Source: Rhodanobacter sp. PCA2 (lineage in GTDB: Bacteria; Pseudomonadota; Gammaproteobacteria; Xanthomonadales; Rhodanobacteraceae). From it: a DNA stretch of 64,000 nt. Shown here piece by piece: positions 9,494 through 21,467 of this stretch; position 1 is the stretch's first letter; each line of letters opens with the position of its first letter. The notes below the pieces were generated by a model, which was not told where the DNA came from, made no database searches, and saw nothing but the letters and a program-made list of their open reading frames with translations. The position numbers were made by a program, and so were the translations under genes. The stretch covers positions 1 through 64,000 of the forward strand of contig NZ_NJIC01000016.1 of NCBI RefSeq assembly GCF_013620825.1, in the 5' to 3' direction.

Positions 9494-11332
9494 ATGAAGA
9501 GTCCGAATATCAGGCTCGCCGCGATGGCGGCGGGCATGTGGGTTTCTCTTGGCATGCCGCCGGCCGCGATGGCGGCGCCGCACGCGTCGCCGGCTGCAGT
9601 GGATGCCGCAAGCAGCGAAGCGGCCGGCAAGGCCGCCAGGCTCGACCACCTTTACGACGAATACTGGGAAGTGCTGTTGAAGCGCGAACCGCTCACTGCC
9701 ACCTTCCTGGGTGACTCGCGCTACAACAATCTCCTCCCCAACACCTACACCGCCGAGTATCGGGCGGAGACGCTGGCGTTCCTGAAATCCTGGCGCGGCC
9801 GCGTGGCCGCAGTCGGAGAGTCGGGCTTGTCGGGCCAGGACCTGATCAGCTATCGCCTCTTCCTGGAGGAAATGGACCAGCGGATCGAGGGTCAGCGCTT
9901 CAACGACTGGCAGCAGCCCTTCAGCCAGTTCGGCAATCCCGCCACGAACCTGGCGTCGCTCGGTTCCGGGGTGAGCAGCCAGCCGTTCAAGACGGTTGCC
10001 GATTACGACAACTGGCGGAGCAGGGCGGCGAACATCCCCGTCATATTCCGCCAGCTCGAGCAGAACGCGCGCACGGGCATGGTCAACGGCATCGTCCAGC
10101 CGAAGGCCTTGATGCTCAAGGTTGTCGACCAGCTCAACCAGCATGTGGTCGGCAAGGCCGAGGACTCGGTGTTCTGGCGGCCGGTGCGGAACATGCCGAA
10201 GTCCATCGATCCGAAGGACCGGAAGCGCATCGAAGCCGAATATCGGCAGATGATCGAGCAGACGATCGTTCCAGCCTACGCACAGCTGCGGAATTTCATC
10301 GCCAAGGAATACGTGCCGGCCGCACGGAGCACGTCCGGCCTGTCGGCGCTACCCGGCGGCACGGAGTGGTATGCCTTCAAGGCGCGCAGTTCCACCACGA
10401 CCGACCTCACGCCGGACGAGATCCACGCCATCGGCCTGAAGGAAGTGGACAGGATCCACGGCGAGATCCGCGAGGTCATGAAACAGACGGGCTTCCAGGG
10501 CCCGATGCACGACTTTTTCAAATACGTGCAGGAGGACAAGCGCTTCCGTTACGCGTCCGAAGCGGACGTGCTCGGCAATTTCAACGCCATCAGAAAGGTC
10601 GTCGACGGACACGTCGGCACTCTGTTCTCGATCAAGCCGAAGGCGGCATTCGAAATCAGGCCGTTCGAGGCATTCCAGGCGAAGTCCGCGCCGTCCGCGG
10701 CGTACGTCGAACCCAGCGCGGATGGCACGCGTCCGGGCGTTTTCTACGTGAACACCAGCAACCTGTCCGTGCTGTACCGCTGGGACGCCGAATCGCTGTA
10801 CCTGCATGAGGCCATCCCGGGCCATCACTACCAGGTCGGCTTGCAGCAGGAGCTTTCGAGCCTGCCGAAATTCCGTCGCTTCGGCGGAGAGACCTCCTAC
10901 GCCGAGGGCTGGGCGCTGTATGCCGAGTCCCTGGGACGCGACATGGGGCTTTACCGCGATCCCTACAACTATTTCGGGCGCCTGCAGAACGAGCTGTGGC
11001 GTGCCATACGGTTGGTGGTGGATACCGGTCTGCACCGCAAGGGATGGACCCGGGAGCAGGTCATCAAGTACATGCTCGACAACTCTGCGGAGAGCGAAGC
11101 CAACGCCATCGTGGAGACCGAGCGCTACATGGCGATCCCCGGTCAGGCGCTTGCCTACAAGATCGGCGAGATGAAGTTCCGCCAGTTGCGCGCGAAGGCC
11201 CAGAAAGAGCTGGGGCCGAAATTCGACATCCGGGCGTTCCATGCCTGCGTGCTCGAGGACGGCGCGGTGCCGCTCGATGCGCTCGAAACGATTGTCGATG
11301 CCTGGATCGAAAAGACGAAGCATTCAAGCTGA
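9494..11332 (+). CDS. DUF885 family metal-dependent hydrolase, exported
   Basis: This 612-residue protein begins with a signal peptide (AAMAAGMWVSLGMPPAAMAA). The C-terminal half holds the family signature HEAIPGHH at 438-445 (HExxxH-like metal site) and GGETSYAEGWALYAE with Glu471 as the likely third ligand. DUF885 proteins resemble M2/M3-type zinc peptidases, and most are exported in Xanthomonadales. A peptidase role is inferred from the fold and from flanking M61 and M28 peptidase genes. Length matches the family. It follows the Oar-type receptor by 70 bases and precedes the M28 gene by 10 bases, so it is very probably translated from a shared message. Confidence 0.88.
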   Translation: MKSPNIRLAAMAAGMWVSLGMPPAAMAAPHASPAAVDAASSEAAGKAARLDHLYDEYWEVLLKREPLTATFLGDSRYNNLLPNTYTAEYRAETLAFLKSWRGRVAAVGESGLSGQDLISYRLFLEEMDQRIEGQRFNDWQQPFSQFGNPATNLASLGSGVSSQPFKTVADYDNWRSRAANIPVIFRQLEQNARTGMVNGIVQPKALMLKVVDQLNQHVVGKAEDSVFWRPVRNMPKSIDPKDRKRIEAEYRQMIEQTIVPAYAQLRNFIAKEYVPAARSTSGLSALPGGTEWYAFKARSSTTTDLTPDEIHAIGLKEVDRIHGEIREVMKQTGFQGPMHDFFKYVQEDKRFRYASEADVLGNFNAIRKVVDGHVGTLFSIKPKAAFEIRPFEAFQAKSAPSAAYVEPSADGTRPGVFYVNTSNLSVLYRWDAESLYLHEAIPGHHYQVGLQQELSSLPKFRRFGGETSYAEGWALYAESLGRDMGLYRDPYNYFGRLQNELWRAIRLVVDTGLHRKGWTREQVIKYMLDNSAESEANAIVETERYMAIPGQALAYKIGEMKFRQLRAKAQKELGPKFDIRAFHACVLEDGAVPLDALETIVDAWIEKTKHSS

Positions 11333-11342
11333 GGGGAAAAAC

Positions 11343-12761
11343 ATGACTTCACGCCACATGCCGGGACGCTCGCGCCCGGGCACAGCGATCTTGCTGGCGG
11401 CCGCGATCCTGTTTGCCGGGGTTGCAGCCGAGTCGAAAGCCGCCAAGGTATCCGCCGAGTCCGAAAGCACGGCGCGGCAATTGATCGAGCAGGGCCTCAA
11501 AGACGATCTTGCGATGAACCTGATCGAGTCGTTGACGACCGAAGTGGGCCCGCGGCTTGCGGGCAGCGAGGCAGACGCGCGGGCCGTGCAATGGGCCGTC
11601 CGGAAGTACCGCGAGCTCGGTTTCGACAAGGTCTGGACCGAGCCGGTGACCTTCAGGAACTGGGAGCGCCGTTCGGAGGGCGCGGAGGTGCTGGGCGAAC
11701 ATCGCCAGAAGCTGGTGGTGACGGCCCTGGGGGGAAGTCCCGGCGGAACCGTGGAAGCCGAAATCGTCCGCTTCGGCAGCGTGGACGAGTTGCGCGCGGC
11801 GCCTGCGGGCAGCCTGTCCGGGAAGATCGCGTTCGTCGATACGGTGATGGGGCGGTACAAGGACATGACGGGATACAACGGCGTTGGCTCAGCCCGCAGC
11901 CAGGGCCCTTCCGTTGCGAGCCAAAAGGGCGCCGTCGGTTACCTGATGCGTACGGTCGGAACCAACTACAGCCGGGTGGCCAACACCGGAATGACGTCGT
12001 TCGGCGAAGGCGTGCAGCCGATTCCCGCCGCAGCGGTGGCGCTGCCGGATGCCGACCAGCTTGACCGGTTGCTCAAGAAGGGGCCGGTACGTGTGAGGCT
12101 GGCGCTCGATTGCGGGTGGGGCGGCGAGGTGACGTCCTACAACGTCATCGCCGAGATCACCGGATCGAAGACGCCACGGGAATGGATCCTGCTCGGCGGT
12201 CACCTGGATTCCTGGGACATGGGCACCGGCGCCGTGGACGATGCCTCCGGCATCGGGATAACCGCCGCCGCGGCGAAGATGATCGCGTCCCTGCCCGTGC
12301 GCCCGAAGCGTTCCATCCGCGTCGTGGCCTTCGCCAACGAGGAACGCGGCCTGATCGGGGCGAGGCAATATGCCGTCGCCCACGCGGCTGACGTGGCGAA
12401 GCATGTCCTTGCGCTGGAAAGCGACTCGGGATCGGGACGCCTTTATGCGTTCAACTACAGCTCCGCCGCGGAAGGCGGCCCGTTTCTGGAGTCGATGAAG
12501 AACCTGATGGGCACGCTCGGGATCGAACATGCCGGCGGCGCAGGCGGACCTGGTCCCGATGTCGTTCCCATGGCCGGCAAGGGCGCTGCCTGGGCCTGGT
12601 TCGGGCAGGACATGACCCGGTACTTCGACCTTCATCACACGGCCGACGACACCTTCGACAAGGTGGATCGCCAGGCCATCCGGCAGAACGTCGCCGCATT
12701 TGCCGCACTGGCCTACATGGCCGCCCAATACGACGGCAGCTTCGGGTCCGCGAAGAAATGA
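11343..12761 (+). CDS. M28-family aminopeptidase with PA-domain insertion, exported
   Basis: 472 residues from the ATG at 11343, which follows GAGGGG; an in-frame upstream extension lies inside the DUF885 gene and is discarded. A signal peptide (AILLAAAILFAGVAAESKAA) is followed by a catalytic domain interrupted by a protease-associated insertion (about 120-250). Expected zinc ligands are visible in order: His287 in GGHLDSWD, Asp299 in GAVDDASG, Glu333-Glu334 in NEERG, Asp361 in LESDSG and His431 or His432 in DLHHTADD. M28 enzymes release N-terminal residues from peptides with two zinc ions. Last gene of the TonB/peptidase operon, ending before a strong terminator; it should complete digestion to amino acids or dipeptides. 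Confidence 0.93.
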   Translation: MTSRHMPGRSRPGTAILLAAAILFAGVAAESKAAKVSAESESTARQLIEQGLKDDLAMNLIESLTTEVGPRLAGSEADARAVQWAVRKYRELGFDKVWTEPVTFRNWERRSEGAEVLGEHRQKLVVTALGGSPGGTVEAEIVRFGSVDELRAAPAGSLSGKIAFVDTVMGRYKDMTGYNGVGSARSQGPSVASQKGAVGYLMRTVGTNYSRVANTGMTSFGEGVQPIPAAAVALPDADQLDRLLKKGPVRVRLALDCGWGGEVTSYNVIAEITGSKTPREWILLGGHLDSWDMGTGAVDDASGIGITAAAAKMIASLPVRPKRSIRVVAFANEERGLIGARQYAVAHAADVAKHVLALESDSGSGRLYAFNYSSAAEGGPFLESMKNLMGTLGIEHAGGAGGPGPDVVPMAGKGAAWAWFGQDMTRYFDLHHTADDTFDKVDRQAIRQNVAAFAALAYMAAQYDGSFGSAKK

Positions 12762-12896
12762 GCATGCCGCGGGGCGAGGCCGGGCAAGCCTGCGTTGAAG
12801 GCTGCCGTCGCATCGACGGCTTCGCCCCCGATGAATGCCTGGTGTCTCCAGTTGCCGAGGGCGGCTGGCTTGGCGAGGCCGTCTCTGTTCCCCCAC

Positions 12897-12924
12897 CCCT
12901 CCGGTTCCGCCGGGGGGCTTTTTT
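12897..12924 (+). terminator. Rho-independent terminator of the TonB/peptidase operon
   Basis: An 8-bp stem (CCCTCCGG with CCGGGGGG, one G-T pair) around a 5-base loop is followed by C and six T residues. It lies 135 bases after the M28 stop and marks the end of the five-gene run. Confidence 0.85.
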
Positions 12925-13125
12925 CATTGCGCGCGGACTGTTCCCCGATACCCGATCGTCGCCCGGCCGTTGAGTCCCCGGGCGCCGGGTCGACTGCGTA
13001 CGCAGAAGCGCGCCCATCGGCCTGCCGGGCAGCCGGCTAGGACAGCCTGCCCGGACATCGCCCCAATGCATGCCGGTCGAGGTTTCGACGGCGGGTTCCA
13101 GCCAGCGCATCCACAGGTGAAATGC

Positions 13126-14508
13126 ATGAACCAGAATTTGCAGCGCCGCCTGCTGCCGCGCCACATCACCTTCATGGCGCTGGGCATGGCCATCGGCACC
13201 GGCTTGTTCCTGGGCTCGGCCAGCACGATCCAGATGGCTGGGCCCTCGGTGCTGTTCGCCTACATGATCGGTGGCCTGATGATCTTCATCATCATGCGGG
13301 CGCTGGGCGAGATGGCGGTGCACGACCCGGTGGCCGGTTCGTTCAGTAGCTATGCGCATCGCTACCTGGGGCCGTTCGCGGGGTACGTCACCGGCTGGAA
13401 CTACTGGCTGCTGATGGTTGGCGTCGGAATGGCCGAAAGCACCGGTGTCGCCATCTACATGCACCTGTGGTTCCCGGATATTCCCCAATGGGTCTGGGTG
13501 TTGGCCAGCGTGCTGATGATCGGATCGCTGAACCTGATGACGGTGCTGGTATACGGCGAGATGGAATTCTGGTTCACCATGATCAAGGTGGTGACCGTGG
13601 TGCTGATGATCCTGGGTGGAGCCGGCATGATCTGGCTGGGCTGGGGCAACGGCGGGCAGCCGATGGGTCTGGGCAACCTGTGGAGCTACGGCGGCTGGTT
13701 CCCGCACGGAGTGACGGGCATGGTGCTGGCGTTGCCGGTGGTGGTGTTCGCCTTCGGCGGCATCGAGACCGTGGGCATGGCCGCGGCCGAGGCAGCGCAG
13801 CCGGAGCGCACCATTCCGAGCGCGGTCAATTCGGTGTTGTGGCGCATCCTGATTTTCTACGTGGGCGCCTTGTTCGTGATCATGGCGATCTACCCGTGGA
13901 ACCAGATCGGCACCCAGGGAAGCCCGTTCGTCACCACCTTCGACCGGCTGGGCATCGCGCATGCCGCGGGCGTGATCAACTTCGTGCTCATCACCGCGGC
14001 GTTGTCCGGCTTCAACAGCACCACCTTCAGCGGCAGCCGCATGCTTTACAGCCTGGCCACGAAGGGGCAGGCGCCGGCCGCCCTGGCCAGGGTGAGCGTG
14101 CATGGCGTGCCTGTCCGCGGCGTGCTGCTCACCCTGGCCTGCCTGCTGGTCGGCGTGGTGCTGAACTACCTGCTGCCCAGACGCATCTTCGAGATGATGA
14201 TGTCCATCCTTTCGTTCAACACGGTGTGGACTTGGGCGATGGTGCTGATCGCGCACTTCAGCTTCCGCCGGCGCTCCGGTGCAGGGGCGTTTCCGCTGCG
14301 CGGTTGGCCATGGACCGGCGCCGCCTGCCTGCTGTTCCTGTTATTCGTGGTCGTGATGCTGGGTTATCGCCCGGATACACGGATAGCGCTCTACGTGGGT
14401 GGCGCGTGGGTCCTGCTGCTCACCGCCACCTATTTCACGTGGGGTCCGGGCAACCCAAGGAGGGAGCGGGAAGGGTGTTCCGCCGCGGTTTCGCCGGGGG
14501 AGGGTTGA
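13126..14508 (+). CDS. Amino-acid permease, APC superfamily (AAT-like)
   Basis: 460 residues from the ATG at 13126, preceded by AGGTGA. Twelve hydrophobic segments are readable, starting HITFMALGMAIGTGLFLGSA, whose GxGLFLG loop is typical of the first helix of bacterial amino-acid/proton symporters of the AroP/ProY/CycA kind. The motif E-T-V-G-M-A-A-E in helix 6 is also typical. It should import an amino acid by proton symport in the inner membrane; the substrate cannot be read from sequence. It lies just beyond the terminator of the peptidase operon, so it is a separate unit, but functionally it fits import of released amino acids. The last 20 or so residues (RREREGCSAAVSPGEG) look repeat-derived. 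Confidence 0.9.
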   Translation: MNQNLQRRLLPRHITFMALGMAIGTGLFLGSASTIQMAGPSVLFAYMIGGLMIFIIMRALGEMAVHDPVAGSFSSYAHRYLGPFAGYVTGWNYWLLMVGVGMAESTGVAIYMHLWFPDIPQWVWVLASVLMIGSLNLMTVLVYGEMEFWFTMIKVVTVVLMILGGAGMIWLGWGNGGQPMGLGNLWSYGGWFPHGVTGMVLALPVVVFAFGGIETVGMAAAEAAQPERTIPSAVNSVLWRILIFYVGALFVIMAIYPWNQIGTQGSPFVTTFDRLGIAHAAGVINFVLITAALSGFNSTTFSGSRMLYSLATKGQAPAALARVSVHGVPVRGVLLTLACLLVGVVLNYLLPRRIFEMMMSILSFNTVWTWAMVLIAHFSFRRRSGAGAFPLRGWPWTGAACLLFLLFVVVMLGYRPDTRIALYVGGAWVLLLTATYFTWGPGNPRREREGCSAAVSPGEG

Positions 14509-14560
14509 ACCAGACGACAGGCAGGGGCACGCTCCGACATCGCAGCTTGTCCGTACAACG

Positions 14561-14587
14561 AAAAAGGCCACCCTTGCGAGGTGGCCT
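14561..14587 (-). terminator. Rho-independent terminator after tRNA-Val
   Basis: On the minus strand AGGCCACC and GGTGGCCT pair and are followed by TTTTT. It lies 17 bases beyond the 3' end of the tRNA gene and so ends that transcript. Confidence 0.85.
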
Positions 14588-14603
14588 AAATCGTTGAATC
14601 TAT

Positions 14604-14678
14604 TGGTGGGCGGTACAAGGATCGAACTTGTGACACCTGCCGTGTGAAGGCAGTGCTCTACCGCTGAGCTAACCGCCC
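14604..14678 (-). tRNA. tRNA-Val (anticodon CAC)
   Basis: The minus strand gives a full cloverleaf: acceptor GGGCGGT pairing with ACCGCCC, D-arm with TAGCTCAGCGGTAGA, anticodon stem CTGCC/GGCAG around loop TTCACAC with CAC at positions 34-36, and T-arm loop GTTCGATC. The discriminator A and CCA tail are encoded (14604-14607). CAC reads GUG valine codons, which are very common in these GC-rich genes. Confidence 0.97.
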
Positions 14679-14740
14679 GCCGGAAGCGCGCAACTATACG
14701 GGGCGGGCGCTGTCAGGTCAACCGCGGCGGGGCACTCGCG

Positions 14741-14746
14741 TAGAAT
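14741..14746 (+). promoter_or_regulatory. Putative -10 box (TAGAAT) for the LpxB-N-domain gene
   Basis: TAGAAT lies 29 bases before the ATG at 14776 in the divergent gap beside tRNA-Val. The -35 is not clear. The same hexamer recurs before the acyl-CoA dehydrogenase gene at 38759. Confidence 0.5.
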
Positions 14747-14775
14747 GCCGGCTCCCCCATCGAGCGGTTCCCGCC

Positions 14776-15117
14776 ATGTCACACCTCATCGATCATGTCC
14801 TGCAGGCGCTGGGGCAGTTCCATTTCACGACGTGGAAGGTGGTCGGCCTTGCCGGCACGCTGCTGTTCACCGCGCGCTGGTTCGTGCAGTTCTACGCCAC
14901 CCGCAAGCATCGGAAAGTGGTGGTGCCGATGATGTTCTGGTACCTGTCGGTGAGCGGAAGCGCGCTGACCCTGGCGTACTTCGTCTGGGGCAAGAACGAT
15001 TCGGTGGGCATCATCCAGACGGCGTTCCCGATGCTGGTGTCGATCTACAACGTGATCGCCCACATGCGCGAGCACCGGAAGGAGACGGTGGTGCCGGGCG
15101 GCCCGGAAGAGAGCTGA
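14776..15117 (+). CDS. Lipid-A-disaccharide synthase N-terminal-domain membrane protein
   Basis: This 113-residue protein matches the small LAB-N (lipid A biosynthesis N-terminal) family: three hydrophobic segments (about 17-33, 45-65, 76-92) with the characteristic F-T-A-R-W-F-V-Q-F and P-M-M-F-W-Y-L-S-V-S-G-S runs. Members are inner-membrane proteins of unclear function named after the N-terminal region of some LpxB proteins, and are often encoded near glycosyltransferase genes. No lipid A gene is nearby here. The stop lies four bases from the stop of the convergent metH gene. Confidence 0.85.
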   Translation: MSHLIDHVLQALGQFHFTTWKVVGLAGTLLFTARWFVQFYATRKHRKVVVPMMFWYLSVSGSALTLAYFVWGKNDSVGIIQTAFPMLVSIYNVIAHMREHRKETVVPGGPEES

Positions 15118-15121
15118 GCGC

Positions 15122-17818
<2,697 letters not shown>

Positions 17819-17934
17819 GGTGACTTTTTTGTGTGGGGCATCTCTCCGCGGCGGGGGGGCGACTGAAGTGAAGAGCGGCAGTGCGCCGTGTGGCGGAGTG
17901 AAGCGTGTGCGGAAGGGATTCCCGTGCCGGCACG

Positions 17935-17972
17935 GCCTCTCACCCCGGCCCTCTCCCCGAAGGGGAGAGGGA
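17935..17972. repeat. CTCTCCCC-type intergenic repeat between the two metH genes
   Basis: CCTCTCCCC, GAAG and GGGGAGAGG form an inverted repeat inside the 169-base gap between the metH halves. Similar sequences lie at about 35591-35775 and 59876-60010, and a related one inside mfd. It may form a stem in the operon mRNA. Confidence 0.7.
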
Positions 17973-17987
17973 GGAAGGCGGGGGTGT

Positions 17988-19091
17988 TCACGCGGCTTCC
18001 CGCTTTTCGCCGGGCAGCGCGCGTGGCGGGCAGTCGCGCACGGCGTCCGCGATCGCCTTGATGTGGGCCGGCGTGGTGCCGCAGCAGCCGCCGACGAGGT
18101 TGAGCAGGCCGTCGCGGGCGAAGCCGGCGATCACGCCGGCCATGTGCTCGGGCGTCTCGTCGTATTCGCCGAAGGCGTTCGGCAGGCCGGCGTTGGGGTG
18201 GGTGCTGACGCGGCTGTCGGCGATGTCGGCCAGCACCTGGATGTGCGGGCGCAGGTCGTCCGCGCCCAGCGCGCAGTTGAAGCCCACCGACAGCGGCCGC
18301 GCATGGCATACGGCGTAGTAGAACGCCTCGGCGGTCTGGCCCGAGAGCGTGCGCCCGGAGCGGTCGGTGATGGTGCCGGAGATCATCACCGGCAGGCGCG
18401 CGCCGCGTTCCACGAACAGCGTGTCGATCGCGTACAGCGCGGCCTTGGCGTTCAGGGTGTCGAAGATCGTTTCCACCATGAGGATGTCGGCGCCGCCGTC
18501 GATCAGGCCGCTGGCGGATTCGGTGTAGTTGCGCGCCAGCTCCTCGAACGTGACGTTGCGGAAGCCGGGATCGTTGACGTCGGGCGACAGCGAGGCGGTG
18601 CGGCTGGTGGGGCCGAGCACGCCGATCGCGAAGCGCGGCTTGTCGGGCGTCAGCGCGGTGAACTTGTCGCAGGCGGCGCGGGCCAGCCGGGCGCCTTCCA
18701 GGTTCAGTTCGTGCGCGAGATGCTCCAGCTTGTAGTCGGCCTGGCTGATGCGGGTGGAATTGAAGGTGTTGGTTTCCACCAGGTCGGCGCCGGCTTCGAG
18801 GTAGGCCTCGTGCACGCCGCGGATGATCGCCGGCTGGGTCAGCGTGAGCAGGTCGTTGTTGCCCTTGAGGTCGCAGCCGGGGTGGTCATGGGCATGGCCG
18901 TCGTGGTGGTGCCCGTGAGCGTGCGCACCATCGTGGCCGTGCTCGAAACGCTCGCCGCGGAAGCCGGCTTCGTCCAGCCGATGGCCTTGCAGCATGGTGC
19001 CCATGCCGCCGTCGAGGATGAGGATGCGTCGGGCGAGCGCGGCTTCGAGCAGCGCGACGCGTTCGGGGTGCAACCAGGGCAGGGTGCTCAT
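17988..19091 (-). CDS. metH: Methionine synthase, homocysteine-binding (zinc) module, with His-rich loop
   Basis: 367 residues matching the N-terminal homocysteine S-methyltransferase barrel of Met[12 protein letters not shown] near 26-35, [10 protein letters not shown] near 73-82, [10 protein letters not shown], and the three zinc cysteines Cys273 (GFNCALG) and Cys336-Cys337 (GGCCGTT). It activates homocysteine on zinc for methylation by the cobalamin part encoded next. Unusual: residues 51-70 form a loop with ten histidines in twenty residues, directly before CDLKGNND, where family members usually have only a few residues. It lies 10 bases after the ArsR-methyltransferase gene and should be co-transcribed with it. 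No vitamin B12 riboswitch was recognised upstream. Confidence 0.95.
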   Translation of the reverse strand: MSTLPWLHPERVALLEAALARRILILDGGMGTMLQGHRLDEAGFRGERFEHGHDGAHAHGHHHDGHAHDHPGCDLKGNNDLLTLTQPAIIRGVHEAYLEAGADLVETNTFNSTRISQADYKLEHLAHELNLEGARLARAACDKFTALTPDKPRFAIGVLGPTSRTASLSPDVNDPGFRNVTFEELARNYTESASGLIDGGADILMVETIFDTLNAKAALYAIDTLFVERGARLPVMISGTITDRSGRTLSGQTAEAFYYAVCHARPLSVGFNCALGADDLRPHIQVLADIADSRVSTHPNAGLPNAFGEYDETPEHMAGVIAGFARDGLLNLVGGCCGTTPAHIKAIADAVRDCPPRALPGEKREAA

Positions 19092-19101
19092 CGGTGGTTT
19101 C

Positions 19102-20031
19102 TCACTTGTTCTTCTGCGCGAGCAGGCTGATGACTTCGAAATGCGGCGCCTTGCGTTCGCGGCTGATGCGGTCGCAGCTGAGCACCTGCAGGCGCGCGGC
19201 GGTCGCGCAGTCCCGCAGTTCCTCCTCGGTGAAGCCGAGGTTGCGGTGGTCGAACGGTTCCACGGCGGCGCGGTGGTCGTGCTTGCCCAGCGTCACCGCG
19301 AGCAGGCGGCCGCCGGGGCGCAGCAGGCGCGCGGCCTCGGCCACCGCCTGGGCGGGGCGCTCGGCGTAAGTGAGCGCATGCAGCATCAGCACGAGGTCGA
19401 AGCGGCGTTCGCCAAGGTCGAGCGCATGCATGTCGCCCTGGCGCACTTCGACGTTGGGGAATGCTTCCAGGCGCTTTGCGGCGGCCTCGACCACGCGATC
19501 GCTGGAATCCACGCAGACGATGGAGTGCGCGTGCGGCGCCAGCAGCTCGGCGGTGATGCCATCGCCGGAAGCGATGTCCAGCACGTCGCCGGTGCCCAGC
19601 AGCTGCAGCAGCGCGCGCGCCAGGGTCTCCCAGGTACGGCCGGGCGAGTAGTGGCGCTCCATGTCGCCGGCCACGGTATCGGCCCAGCCGGCGGCGCGGG
19701 CGCGGTTGGCGAGCACGGCGGGCAGGCGGGCGGTGTCTTCGCGCAGCAGGGCGTCGTCGATGTTCTCGCGCAGGGACGCGATCAGCGCATGCTGGTGTTC
19801 GTCGCCCTCGCTGTTGGCGCGGTAATAGGCGGAGACGCCGGCACGGCGGTCGCGCACCAGCCCGGCCTCCTTCAGCTTGGCCAGATGGGTGGACACGCGC
19901 GGCTGCGCCAGGTGCAGCACTGCGGCCAGTTCGGCCACGGTGAGCTCCTCGCCTTCGAGCAGGGCCAGCAGGCGCACCCGGGTGGGGTCGGCGAGCAGGC
20001 GCAGCACGCTGGAGGCAGTGGCGAGGTCCAT
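19102..20031 (-). CDS. ArsR-family regulator fused to a SAM-dependent methyltransferase domain
   Basis: 309 residues from the ATG at 20031, which has AAGGAT before it; the frame extends upstream but the domain starts here. Residues about 5-85 are an ArsR winged helix ([25 protein letters not shown] ... RVSTHLAKL). Residues about 115-260 are a class I methyltransferase fold with motif I DIASGDG and the acidic VCVDSS after strand 2. ArsR proteins near methionine-cycle genes include SahR, a known proteobacterial regulator that senses S-adenosylhomocysteine; the C-terminal domain here could be the sensor for SAM or SAH. This is inference from fusion and position as first gene of the metH operon. 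It most probably represses its own operon through the inverted repeat at 20043-20060. Confidence 0.88.
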   Translation of the reverse strand: MDLATASSVLRLLADPTRVRLLALLEGEELTVAELAAVLHLAQPRVSTHLAKLKEAGLVRDRRAGVSAYYRANSEGDEHQHALIASLRENIDDALLREDTARLPAVLANRARAAGWADTVAGDMERHYSPGRTWETLARALLQLLGTGDVLDIASGDGITAELLAPHAHSIVCVDSSDRVVEAAAKRLEAFPNVEVRQGDMHALDLGERRFDLVLMLHALTYAERPAQAVAEAARLLRPGGRLLAVTLGKHDHRAAVEPFDHRNLGFTEEELRDCATAARLQVLSCDRISRERKAPHFEVISLLAQKNK

Positions 20032-20042
20032 GGCTATCCTTT

Positions 20043-20060
20043 CATCGCGATAAAGCGATG
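20043..20060 (-). promoter_or_regulatory. Candidate operator CATCGC-N6-GCGATG before the ArsR-MTase/metH operon
   Basis: A perfect 6-base inverted repeat with a 6-base AT-rich spacer lies 11 bases upstream of the regulator's start codon, next to its ribosome site. Position and symmetry fit an autorepression site for the ArsR-type protein. Confidence 0.5.
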
Positions 20061-20183
20061 CAAAGGTAGGGCGCGGGCGCGGAATCGTCAAGGGCAAGGC
20101 GCTGTCGCCCTTGCCGCGCCGGAGTGCGAATGACGAAAGCGGCGTTCTGCTGCACCCGCACAAGGTGCTGCGGCCAACCCGGC

Positions 20184-20189
20184 TAAAAT
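20184..20189 (+). promoter_or_regulatory. Putative -10 box (TAAAAT) for the acyl-CoA dehydrogenase gene
   Basis: TAAAAT lies 39 bases before the ATG at 20229 in the divergent gap from the ArsR-methyltransferase gene. A GGAG ribosome site follows it. Confidence 0.5.
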
Positions 20190-20228
20190 GAGCGGCTTTT
20201 CATCATCATTTCGTCACCGGAGTCCCCC

Positions 20229-21389
<1,161 letters not shown>

Positions 21390-21417
21390 GCCGGCGGCCG
21401 GGGCGCCCAAGCAAAAA

Positions 21418-21448
21418 GGCCGGGATCCTTGCGGATCCCGGCCTCGTT
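21418..21448. terminator. Bidirectional Rho-independent terminator
   Basis: A perfect 11-bp stem (GGCCGGGATCC with GGATCCCGGCC) around TTGC is flanked by AAAAA on the left and TCGTTT on the right. It serves both the acyl-CoA dehydrogenase gene and the convergent TonB receptor gene; the T-run is better for the minus-strand receptor. Confidence 0.88.
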
Positions 21449-21467
21449 TCCAGAGTCTGGATGTTGC

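Noticed and set aside
12758-12973. A 71-codon frame overlapping the M28 stop codon.
   Set aside because: It runs straight through the strong terminator at 12897-12924 and has repeat-like composition.
17819-17987. Considered a cobalamin or SAM riboswitch between the metH halves.
   Set aside because: No B12-box or SAM-aptamer pattern was recognised; the gap is explained by a CTCTCCCC repeat.
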